Origin: Kallotenue papyrolyticum
GTDB lineage: Bacteria; Chloroflexota; Chloroflexia; Chloroflexales; Kallotenuaceae
DNA length: 64,000 nt
NCBI RefSeq assembly: GCF_000526415.1
Contig: NZ_JAGA01000002.1
Coordinates: 1,976,001 to 2,040,000 of the forward strand
Direction: 5' to 3'
The position numbers and the translations under genes are program-made. Positions 55,231-62,397 of the stretch are shown here, in pieces; within the stretch, counting starts at the first letter, position 1; the number at the start of each line of letters is the position of its first letter. Below the pieces are notes generated by a model. That model did not search any database. It saw nothing but the letters and a program-made list of their open reading frames with translations, and had not been told where the DNA came from.

Positions 55231-57189
55231 TCACGCATCGGACGCGGCGTCGATCTGCTGTGGCAACCAGACGTGCAGCGATGTGCCGGGGCCGCCGTGC
55301 CGGGCATGGTCGGCCCAGATGCGTCCGCCATGCAGCTCTACGATTGCGCGCGCCAGGTAGAGGCCGATACCGCTGCCTTTGATCTGCTGCGCGATCGCCT
55401 GCCGACTGCGGTAGAAGTGCTCGAAGATGCGTTCGCGCTCCTCGGGCGCGATGCCAATGCCATGATCGGTGACGGTCAGGTGCACGCCGGGGGTGGGCTC
55501 GCCCGTGGCGCGCGCCCGCAGCTCGACCGGCTCACCGCCGGGCGAGTACTTGAGCGCGTTATCGATCAGATTGGTGAGCACCAGCTCGATGCGCGGCGCG
55601 TCCCAGACCACCTCGACCGGCTCATCCGGCAGATCGAGCGTTAGGGTGCGCCTGCGGCGGTGCAGGTCGAACTCAAAGTGACGCACTGCCCGCGTGACTA
55701 CGGTGGCCAGCGTCGTGGTTTCGGGCGAGAGCTGCAGACGCCGTCCGCGCAGACGCGACACGTCCAGCAGGCTGTTCATCAGCCGCGCCAGCTCGTCGCT
55801 GCGGGCTTCGATCATCGCCAGTTGGTGATCCAGGCGTTGATCGTCGTAGCGGCGCGCCATGCGGCGTGCGATCTGGGCGTAGCCTTTGACGGCGGTGACC
55901 GGTGTTTTGAGGTCATGGGCGGCTGCGCTGACGAACTCATCGCGCAAGCGATCCATTTCGACGCTGGCGGTGACGTCGCTGTAGGTTTCGATACTGCCCA
56001 GCGGCGTGCCGTAGCGATCGTGGATCGGCGCGCTATAGCGCCGCAGCACGCGTCCGCTCTCGGGTAGCGTCCACAGCTCGCCCATCGATGGTGTGGCATC
56101 ATAGACCTGCAGCGCGGGCATGACGGCGGCGCGGGGCTGTCCAGGCCAGGCGCTGATATCGCGCTGCAGCAGGCGGCCAAGCTGCTGGTTGGCGTACTGC
56201 ACCGTACCGTCGCGGGCGACCAGCAGCACGCCGCTGTCGATCGCCTCCAGCACGGTGATCAGGCGCGCGCTGGTGGTGCGCAGCTCTTCGTAGAGGCGCG
56301 CCTTGTGAATGGCGCGTCCCAGCAGGCCACCCAGGTCGTCGAGCAGGTCGCGCAGCCCTTCCAGGACGTGGTAGCGATCGCTGGTAGTGATCAGCCAGCC
56401 AAGGCTGCGCTCATCGTCGCGCAGCGGGGTGGCCGCCAGGGCCAGCCAGGGACCGCGCGCCGCCGGCACGTCGGCCTCCGTCAGCGGCAGCTCGCCATCC
56501 AGCGGCGTGCGCACGACGGTCTGCCGCGCCGTAGGCGGCGCCGGCTCCGCTAGCAGGTGCTGCGGGAGCGTGTTCAGCCGTGGCTCGGCGGCGGGGGCAA
56601 AGCCGCGCTGCGCGCTGAGGCGCAAGGCGGCGTTCGCGTCCGTGACCGGCAGCAGGATCGCGCCTGCCGGGAGCTGCAATTCGTCCAGGATCGCCTGCAG
56701 CGTGTGATCGAGCAGCTCGTCCAGCGCTAGAGCGCGCGCCGCGACGGTTGAGGTGGAAAGCAGCACGCTGAGACGACGATTCAGGTTGATCAGGCGCTGC
56801 GTAGCGGCGACGGTGTCGGTCAGTGGCTGTCCGGTCAACAGCAGCAGGGAGGCGGCGTCCGGCGTGTTCAGCCGCGTGACGTAGTAGGCCACGGTGATGA
56901 TCGCGCCATCGGCGGTGGGTTGGTGCAGCTCGGCGGGCGCGACGCTCGGTGTGTTGAGCGCGCGTTGCAGCCAGGTGAGGGCCTTGGCCTGGCTGCTGCG
57001 CTCCAGCAGGGCCACAAACGACGCGCCTGAGGCGCTACCGGCGAGCAGCTGTTGCGCGACCGGGTTGTGGTAGCGAATCGTCAGCTGCTGATCGAGGACT
57101 AAGCAGGGCCATGGCATCTGTTCCAGCGCACGCCGCGCCAGGTCGGCAGGCCAGGCGCCGGCGGGGGGCACGGCAGGGTCGTGGTTCAT
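55231..57189 (-). CDS. PAS-GAF-PAS histidine kinase of the KaiC/B12 operon
   Basis: A 652-residue soluble histidine kinase, last gene of the operon. Order: PAS (about 20-130, VLDQQLTIRYHNPVAQQLLA), GAF (about 150-310, LLDHTLQAILDELQLPAGAI), a second PAS (about 325-430, ITVLEAIDSGVLLVARDGTV), HisKA box SAAAHDLKTPVTAVKGYAQ with its phospho-His, and the ATPase domain with NLIDNALKYSPGG, VTDHGIGIAPEER, IFEHFYRSR and GSGIGLYLARAIVELHGG. No transmembrane helix. The ATG at 57189 is 41 nt after the B12-protein stop; the frame extends upstream but without coding character. It is the probable phospho-donor for the two single-domain receivers encoded upstream. Confidence 0.9.
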   Translation of the reverse strand: MNHDPAVPPAGAWPADLARRALEQMPWPCLVLDQQLTIRYHNPVAQQLLAGSASGASFVALLERSSQAKALTWLQRALNTPSVAPAELHQPTADGAIITVAYYVTRLNTPDAASLLLLTGQPLTDTVAATQRLINLNRRLSVLLSTSTVAARALALDELLDHTLQAILDELQLPAGAILLPVTDANAALRLSAQRGFAPAAEPRLNTLPQHLLAEPAPPTARQTVVRTPLDGELPLTEADVPAARGPWLALAATPLRDDERSLGWLITTSDRYHVLEGLRDLLDDLGGLLGRAIHKARLYEELRTTSARLITVLEAIDSGVLLVARDGTVQYANQQLGRLLQRDISAWPGQPRAAVMPALQVYDATPSMGELWTLPESGRVLRRYSAPIHDRYGTPLGSIETYSDVTASVEMDRLRDEFVSAAAHDLKTPVTAVKGYAQIARRMARRYDDQRLDHQLAMIEARSDELARLMNSLLDVSRLRGRRLQLSPETTTLATVVTRAVRHFEFDLHRRRRTLTLDLPDEPVEVVWDAPRIELVLTNLIDNALKYSPGGEPVELRARATGEPTPGVHLTVTDHGIGIAPEERERIFEHFYRSRQAIAQQIKGSGIGLYLARAIVELHGGRIWADHARHGGPGTSLHVWLPQQIDAASDA

Positions 57190-57230
57190 GGCGTTACGGC
57201 GATCTGTATGCCGTGGTAGGTCTCCATCGG

Positions 57231-57917
57231 TCAGAGTGTTGGGCCGCCCGCACACGCGTCTTGCCGCCGGTGGGCCACCTGCGCGGTTGCCAGTTCGACG
57301 GCGACGCGCGCATCGGGATGGTACAGGTCGGCGCCCACGCTGCGCCACAGCTCGGCGTTGCTGCGGAAGGCGTTGCCGCCGACCAGGATGCACACCTCGG
57401 GCAGCGCGGCGCGCAGCGCGGCGATCACCTCGCGTACCGTCGCGACATGCTGATCCAGGCTGGCGCTGATCGCCACCAGTGCGACGTTGAAGCGCTGCGC
57501 CAGGCGCGTCCAGTCGTGGGTGGGCACATCGGCGCCCAAGGCCAGTACGCGCCAACCATGAGCGCGCAACAGATCGGCCAGCATGGTGGCGCCCAGGGCA
57601 TGCTGCTCGCCGGCTACGCAGCCCACCAGTGCCGTGCCCGGTGGCGGCCGGTCGGCGGGACGCTCGAACAACGGCGAGAGCCGCCCGATCAGTCGCTCGG
57701 TGATGGCCGTGGCCAGGTGTTCCTCGGCAACACTCAGCTCGTTGCGCTCCCACAGTTCGCCGATAGTGACCATGCTCGGTGCGAAGATAGCATAGTAGAT
57801 CGCTTCGGGCGCCAGCCCGGCGCGCTGCGCCTCGCCAACAACGGCGGCAGCGGCCTGTTCATCACTCTGGCGCAGGGCCGTCAGATAGCGTTGTTGCAGC
57901 TCAGCGATCTCAGCCAT
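57231..57917 (-). CDS. Free-standing cobalamin-binding protein, CarH-type light-sensing motif
   Basis: A 228-residue protein with a four-helix bundle (about 5-85) and a Rossmann B12-binding domain (about 93-210). The cobalamin motifs are complete: lower-ligand E104-x-H106-x-x-G109 in GEQHALGATM, SASL at 151-154 and the Gly pair in ILVGGNAF. The helical bundle has Trp56-x9-Glu66-His67 (LWERNELSVAEEHLATAI), the W-x9-EH signature that caps adenosylcobalamin in CarH/LitR light receptors. The MerR DNA-binding domain of CarH is absent, so light-dependent assembly would have to act on proteins. The ATG at 57917, with AGGA 8 nt upstream, is preferred over 57926. It overlaps the upstream receiver gene by 8 nt. 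Confidence 0.87.
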   Translation of the reverse strand: MAEIAELQQRYLTALRQSDEQAAAAVVGEAQRAGLAPEAIYYAIFAPSMVTIGELWERNELSVAEEHLATAITERLIGRLSPLFERPADRPPPGTALVGCVAGEQHALGATMLADLLRAHGWRVLALGADVPTHDWTRLAQRFNVALVAISASLDQHVATVREVIAALRAALPEVCILVGGNAFRSNAELWRSVGADLYHPDARVAVELATAQVAHRRQDACAGGPTL

Positions 57918-58296
57918 GCTGCGCATCCTGTCCAGGAGTCAGCCGTTCGACCGGCGCGAGCACCTCATCCAGATCAAACGGTTTGGCGATAAATACTGTA
58001 TTGGGCAGCGGCCGGCGGGGACGCGCGCCGGCGCTGATCAGCACGATCGGCGTGGCGTGCCAGCCCTCCATGGTGCGCAGGTGTTCCACCAAGCGGACGC
58101 CGCTGAGGTAGGGCAGCATCAGGTCGATGATCGCCACATCGGCCACCATTGCGCGTGCCAGGTCCAGCCCTTCGCGTCCGTTGTAGGCCAGCACCGTGCG
58201 GTAGCCGCGCCCGGCAAGTGCCAGGCCCAACATGTCGGCGACATAGTCTTCGTCGTCGACGATCAGCGCGACCGGTTGCGCAGGATCACCGACCAC
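57910..58296 (-). CDS. Single-domain response regulator (receiver only)
   Basis: A 128-residue receiver with no output domain. Key residues: acidic pair in VALIVDDEDYVADML, phospho-Asp in VAIIDLMLPYLSGVRL, Ser in IVLISAGARP and Lys in FIAKPFDLDEV. It starts with GTG immediately after the kaiC-like stop, whose last codons supply the ribosome site GAGGAGG, and overlaps the B12-protein gene by 8 nt. This tight packing suggests a fixed ratio with both neighbours. It probably acts as a phosphate shuttle or as a protein-protein switch on the KaiC-like ATPase. Confidence 0.9.
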   Translation of the reverse strand: MVGDPAQPVALIVDDEDYVADMLGLALAGRGYRTVLAYNGREGLDLARAMVADVAIIDLMLPYLSGVRLVEHLRTMEGWHATPIVLISAGARPRRPLPNTVFIAKPFDLDEVLAPVERLTPGQDAQHG

Positions 58297-59817
58297 TTAG
58301 CCCTCCTCGCCGGGCTGGCCGGGCGACAACCCCGCGGGCATGGGCATGCCTGCCAGCAGTCCGCTCAGGTGGCGGAAGCTATCGACGATACGGATCTGGC
58401 CGTCAGCGATCAGCAGTTCGCGCAGGCGCTTGTCGTGGTCGCTGCCGCGGATCTTGAGCACGGCGATCGCGCGGCGGATCTGCGCTTCCAGCTCCAGATA
58501 GCGCAGCAGCACGATGTTATCGACGATGTAGGAGAGGCCCTGACTGGCGATCGCCAGGTTGGCGCCGAAGATCTGGTGGATCTCGCGCGTCATGATTGTG
58601 GTGACCTCGCGACCGCGCAGAAAGCCGACCAGCGAGGCCATAAAATCGTCGAAGCGTTCGGGATCGCGCGTGGCCGACTCCAGCTCGGCGACGCTGTCGA
58701 TCACGATGCGCTGGACGTTGCGCTCTTCCACGGCTGTGCGGATCTGGGCTGCGGCGGCGTCGAGGTCCAGCTCGATCGGCGACAGAAACAGCATCTCGAT
58801 CGCCCCATCGGGGCGAAAGGCGTCGGCCAGGCCGAAGTAGCTGGCGCGCAGGGTCAGTTGTTCGGGATTTTCCTGGAAGGAGACCATCAGCCCGCGCTCG
58901 CCGCTGCGCGCGCCGGCCGCCAGAAAATGCAGCGCCAGTAAGGTCTTACCCGTGCCCGCCGAACCGGCGATCAGTGTGCTGCTGGAGCGGATCGGCCCGC
59001 CGCGCATCATGCGATCCAGCTCGTCGATGCCGGTCGACACACGCTGATCGGTGGCGCGGTAGCGTGGCGCGTGCACCAGCGCCTCCTGGCGCGGAAAGAC
59101 CTGGATGCCGCGATCGTTGATCTGGAAGCTGTGCGCGCCGCCCAGATAGCGCACACCGCGCATTTTGCCCACGATCAGCGTGCGGATATCTTGCACGCCG
59201 GCGGTGCCGTGCTCCAGGTTGATAATGCCGTCGGCGATGGCAAACTCGGGCTCGGTCTGGATCTCGTAGGGCGTGTACTCTCCGACCAGCAGGCTGGTGC
59301 AACCCAGGATCGAGAGCTGGGCGGCCATGTCGAAGATCGCGCCGCGTCCGCGCACGCTGACTTCGAGGACGTGTTTCAGGCCGCGGAAGCTATCGACCAC
59401 CACCAGATCCACGCCTTCGCTGCGCACCGTATCGACGATAAACTCCAGCGTTTCGCGAAAGCCTTTGTCGCGCACCTGGCTGGTGATGTTGTAGATCTGG
59501 ATGCGATCACCGATCAGATCCGGCACGTAGAAATCGAAATTGCGAATATGTTCGACAATCTTGGCGTGCGGCTCGGAGACGTTGGTGAAGTAGATCACGC
59601 GCAGTCCGGCGCGCGCCGCGGTAAACGAGATCTGTTGTGCCAGAATCGTTTTGCCCGCGCCGGGCGGCCCGGTGAGCACGTACAACGCATCGCGCGGAAT
59701 ACCGCCGCCAAGCACCTGGTCCAGGGCAGCGTCGCCGGTGGAGAGTTTGGCGCGCCAGCGGGCAACGCGTCCGGTTCGGGCGTCTGCATCCTCCCGAAAT
59801 GGCTGATCCGCAGCCAT
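58297..59817 (-). CDS. Double-domain KaiC-like ATPase
   Basis: A 506-residue RecA-fold protein with two KaiC domains. Walker A motifs: TGPPGAGKTILAQQ (50-57) and AGSAGTGKTLLALH (about 295). Walker B: DLVVVDSFRGLK and RIVIDSVAELESA. The first domain lacks the catalytic Glu pair of cyanobacterial KaiC (YFTNVSEPH in its place), while the second has SFQENPEQ with one Glu. Around the phosphorylation site, LSYIVDNIVLLRYLE aligns with the KaiC segment containing S431 and T432: Ser is kept and Thr is Tyr. The KaiC-conserved IRGSDHDK is present. AAAGGAG precedes the ATG. KaiA and KaiB genes are not in the window. It is likely a signalling hexamer rather than a full clock. Confidence 0.9.
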   Translation of the reverse strand: MAADQPFREDADARTGRVARWRAKLSTGDAALDQVLGGGIPRDALYVLTGPPGAGKTILAQQISFTAARAGLRVIYFTNVSEPHAKIVEHIRNFDFYVPDLIGDRIQIYNITSQVRDKGFRETLEFIVDTVRSEGVDLVVVDSFRGLKHVLEVSVRGRGAIFDMAAQLSILGCTSLLVGEYTPYEIQTEPEFAIADGIINLEHGTAGVQDIRTLIVGKMRGVRYLGGAHSFQINDRGIQVFPRQEALVHAPRYRATDQRVSTGIDELDRMMRGGPIRSSSTLIAGSAGTGKTLLALHFLAAGARSGERGLMVSFQENPEQLTLRASYFGLADAFRPDGAIEMLFLSPIELDLDAAAAQIRTAVEERNVQRIVIDSVAELESATRDPERFDDFMASLVGFLRGREVTTIMTREIHQIFGANLAIASQGLSYIVDNIVLLRYLELEAQIRRAIAVLKIRGSDHDKRLRELLIADGQIRIVDSFRHLSGLLAGMPMPAGLSPGQPGEEG

Positions 59818-59828
59818 TGCCTGCTCCT

Positions 59829-60203
59829 TTATCTGGTTGGGTTGCGGCGCGCTCGTACGTAGCGCGCGATGATGGCCTCCAGTTCCGCTATCTCAAACGG
59901 TTTGAACAAGAAGTGCTCGGCCAAGCTGTCCGCGCGCCGCCGTTCGGCGGCGCTCATTAAAACCACCGGTATCTCCCGATAGCGTGGATGCTGACGAAGC
60001 TGGTGTACCAGGGCCACGCCATTCATCTGTGGCATCATCACGTCTGTGATCACCAGGATGGGTGGTTCGCGCTCCGCCTCCAGTATTGCTAAGGCTTCAC
60101 GCCCGTTGGTAGCCTCCAACGGGCGCAACCCCAAATCAGCAACAATTGAGGCGATCAGGGCGCGGAGCACGTCTTCGTCATCGACCACCAAAACCGAATG
60201 CAT
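59829..60203 (-). CDS. Single-domain response regulator (receiver only)
   Basis: A 124-residue receiver, first gene of the KaiC/B12 operon. Acidic pair in VLVVDDEDVLRALI, phospho-Asp in LVITDVMMPQMNGVAL, Ser in VVLMSAAERRR, and Lys in HFLFKPFEIAEL. The tail after about 118 is short and basic, with no output domain. AGGTGA lies upstream of the ATG. The stop is 11 nt before the kaiC-like start. Two separate receivers around one ATPase suggest a phosphorelay with different partners for each. The gene for the thioredoxin-TPR protein ends 69 nt upstream. Confidence 0.9.
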   Translation of the reverse strand: MHSVLVVDDEDVLRALIASIVADLGLRPLEATNGREALAILEAEREPPILVITDVMMPQMNGVALVHQLRQHPRYREIPVVLMSAAERRRADSLAEHFLFKPFEIAELEAIIARYVRARRNPTR

Positions 60204-60272
60204 GCGCCGTCACCTGGTGTTGATCTGTACAAACAACCTCTTCTCCGCAAGTCGTATGCCAGCACGCCGGCG

Positions 60273-61130
60273 CTAGCCGAAGAGTGCGTTGGCGAGCCGC
60301 TGGCGGTAGTGCCTGACCAGCGCGTGGCTTTCGCCCAGCAGCGCGAAGATGGCCAACATGGCCTGCCGCGCTGCATCGTCGCGCCAGGCCCGGTGGTACT
60401 GGACAATCGTCAGGAGCTGTTCCAGCGCGCCCTCCCAGTCCTGGCGCTGTGCCAGGTTGGCGGCCAGCTGCCAGCGCGCCTCCGGGTCGCGCGGGTTGGC
60501 TTCGACCGCCGCACGCGCAGCGTCAGTGTCACCCGTTGCCGCGTTGAGCAACGGTGCGAGTGCCAGCAAGGCTTGTGCCGTTGCATATTCGGGCGCGCCG
60601 CTCTTGATCTGCCGCAGGATAGCCGTTGCTTGGGAGTCGCCCTGGAGCAGCAGCACGCGGCCCAGGCCCAGCAGCGCTGTGGCGTTGTCCGGCTCGCGCT
60701 CCAAGACGCGCCGGTAGGTTGCGGCAGCAGCCTGCGCATCGCTGGCCTCCTGATGTTGTGCCAGGGCAAGCCACTGCTCGATCTGCGAGGGTGCGACCTG
60801 CTTGAGCCAGGCGCGAACCTCGCGTTCGGGCAAGGCGCCGGTGAACTCGGCAACAACCTTGCCGTCGCGGAAGGCTTTGACCGCGGGAATGCCCTGCACG
60901 CCGAACTGGGCTGCCAGCCGCGGGTTCTGGTCGACGTTGACCTTGGCCAGCAGCCACGCGCCGTTGGCTTCGCGCGCCAGCCGCTCCAGGATCGGTCCGA
61001 GCGCACGGCAGGGACCGCACCATGGCGCCCAGAAGTCAACGACGACCGGCGTCGTGGTGGAGCGTTGCAGGACGGCGGTTGCGAAATCGCGTTCGTTGAC
61101 GTCAAACACAGGTGCGCTTGTGGTTGCCAT
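60273..61130 (-). CDS. Thioredoxin-TPR protein (CnoX/YbbN-like)
   Basis: A 285-residue protein with an N-terminal thioredoxin domain (about 8-112; WCGPC at 37-41, cis-Pro in VQGIPAVKAFRDG) fused to TPR-like helices (about 120-285; ATYRRVLEREPDNATALLGL, AAVEANPRDPEARWQLAANL). This is the layout of CnoX/YbbN, a holdase that protects proteins from oxidation and hands them to GroEL. Unlike E. coli YbbN, which has SxxC, the active site here keeps both Cys, so it may also be a reductase. GAGG precedes the ATG. It lies just upstream of the receiver-KaiC operon in the same direction and could share its transcript. Confidence 0.88.
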   Translation of the reverse strand: MATTSAPVFDVNERDFATAVLQRSTTTPVVVDFWAPWCGPCRALGPILERLAREANGAWLLAKVNVDQNPRLAAQFGVQGIPAVKAFRDGKVVAEFTGALPEREVRAWLKQVAPSQIEQWLALAQHQEASDAQAAAATYRRVLEREPDNATALLGLGRVLLLQGDSQATAILRQIKSGAPEYATAQALLALAPLLNAATGDTDAARAAVEANPRDPEARWQLAANLAQRQDWEGALEQLLTIVQYHRAWRDDAARQAMLAIFALLGESHALVRHYRQRLANALFG

Positions 61131-61253
61131 CGCTTTGCCTCGCTACTGCGGGGCGGAGCGCGCGGTGACGCGCTCCCACTCCCGCGCTGGTATGATCCGC
61201 TCGTGGGTGTCGGCCGCGCCGACGCCCGGAGACGAGCCTATCAGGCGCGCGCG

Positions 61254-61367
61254 GCGCCCGCGTTTTGGAGTGCGGGAGCCGTGCTCCCGCAGCGCCCGCG
61301 TTTTGGAGTGCGGGAGCCATGCTCCCGCGGCGCCCGCGTTTTGGAGTGCGGGAGCCATGCTCCCGCG
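61254..61367. repeat. Three tandem 38-bp hairpin repeats
   Basis: Units begin at 61254, 61292 and 61330. Each reads GCGCCCGCGTTTTGGAGTGC followed by the palindrome CGGGAGC-CAT-GCTCCCG; the second and third are identical and the first differs at two positions. A partial fourth unit starts at 61368. Each unit can fold into a 7-bp stem with a 3-nt loop. There are no unique spacers, so it is not CRISPR. Confidence 0.95.
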
Positions 61368-61463
61368 GCGCCCGGGAGGGCGCCATCGCTGTGATCGATG
61401 CGTGGGTGCGCCGGCGTAGCAAGCACTCCCACGACTAGCCTGCGCGCGCGGTGCGCGCGCGCG

Positions 61464-61490
61464 CGCCAGCATGGCTGGCGCACTCCAAAA
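61464..61490. repeat. Inverted relative of the 38-bp hairpin unit
   Basis: CGCCAGC-ATG-GCTGGCG followed by CACTCCAAAA. Read on the minus strand it is TTTTGGAGTG plus a CAT-centred palindrome, the same architecture as the tandem units but with a compensatory change of the stem (CGCCAGC in place of CGGGAGC). Confidence 0.75.
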
Positions 61491-61534
61491 TACTCCGTGT
61501 CTCCCGGTCCCCAGTCTCCCGGTCTCACCGCTTC

Positions 61535-62329
61535 CTATTCCTCGACGCTGTAGGCCTCGCGCTCGGGCAGTCCCAGCCGTCGCCGCATCTTGTTGTCGGC
61601 TTCGAGTAACTGGCTCTTGTTGCCGATGTCCATCCAATCGCCGGCGAAGCGGTAGCCATACACCGGCACGCGCTTGTGCAACCATTGGATGAACTTGCCC
61701 GGCTGGTCGGGCGAGTTGCCCTCGCCCAGATAGGTTTCCAGCAGCGGCACGTGGCGACGGTCGTAGATGTAGGTGGCGATGCCCACGGTGTTGGTGGTGG
61801 GCTGCTCTGGCTTCTCAACAAAGGAGACGACACGATCGTTCTCGGCCAGCTCGACGATGCTGTACTGCTTGACCAGCTCCAGATCAGGACACTGGTAGAG
61901 CGCGATGCAGCTTGCGCCCTCGGGGTGGGCAGCCGCTTTATCGCGCCAAAAGGCGACATACTCGCTGAGGCTGAAATCGAACAGGTTGTCGCCGGCGATC
62001 ACCAGCAGATCATCGTCCAGTCCGGCGCGCGCCACGGTGAAGCGGATATCGCCGATCGCGCCCAGCCGATCTTCGTTGGTCAGCGTACCGTCATCGTGCA
62101 CCATAACTTCCAGCCGGCCCTGTTTTTGGCGCGCCCAGGCGGCGAAGTCGGCGGCGAAGCGGTGGTTGGTGACCAGGTGGATCGCATCTACGTCGGGCAC
62201 GTCAACGATTTTGGCGTAGATATAGTCGAGCATGGGCCGCCCGGCAATGGGCAGCAGTGGTTTGGCGCGATTCTCGGTCAGCGGACGCAGCCGCGTGGCA
62301 TAGCCGGCAGCCAGGATGATCGCTTTCAC
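61535..62329 (-). CDS. Sugar-phosphate nucleotidyltransferase (RmlA-like)
   Basis: A 264-residue nucleotidyltransferase that couples a sugar-1-phosphate to a nucleotide. The signature KAIILAAGYATRLRPLTENR with AKPLLPIAGRPMLDYI covers the NTP-binding loop and catalytic Lys. LLVIAGDNLFDFSL has the metal Asp; VSFVEKPEQPTTNTVGIATY and GYRFAGDWMDIGNKSQLLEA complete the fold. It lacks the extra C-terminal helices of longer RmlA or GalU. It starts with GTG, preceded by GGAGGGAG with a 5-nt spacer; the frame extends upstream to 62650 over the neighbouring gene but is not coding. It probably makes NDP-glucose for surface polysaccharides, perhaps for the 25-34 kb block. Confidence 0.88.
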   Translation of the reverse strand: MKAIILAAGYATRLRPLTENRAKPLLPIAGRPMLDYIYAKIVDVPDVDAIHLVTNHRFAADFAAWARQKQGRLEVMVHDDGTLTNEDRLGAIGDIRFTVARAGLDDDLLVIAGDNLFDFSLSEYVAFWRDKAAAHPEGASCIALYQCPDLELVKQYSIVELAENDRVVSFVEKPEQPTTNTVGIATYIYDRRHVPLLETYLGEGNSPDQPGKFIQWLHKRVPVYGYRFAGDWMDIGNKSQLLEADNKMRRRLGLPEREAYSVEE

Positions 62330-62397
62330 GTGTACTCCCTCCGTGTTGATGGGTTCTGTCGCGATAGTATACCTTCTAGAGTCGCTCTCTGGCGTGC

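Larger units (their letters stand above)
61131..61534. other. 404-bp repeat-bearing intergenic region
   Basis: No gene is visible. It contains three tandem 38-bp hairpin units (61254-61367), an alternating G/C tract with Z-DNA-like pattern (61442-61466) and one inverted relative of the hairpin unit (61464-61490). Frames here are artefacts of the repeats. Confidence 0.7.

Noticed and set aside
61254-61367. Possible CRISPR array
   Set aside because: The 38-bp units abut directly with no unique spacers, and no cas genes are nearby.
61143-61685. Open frame of 180 codons across the repeat region
   Set aside because: Its translation is itself a periodic product of the 38-bp repeats and it runs into the nucleotidyltransferase gene.
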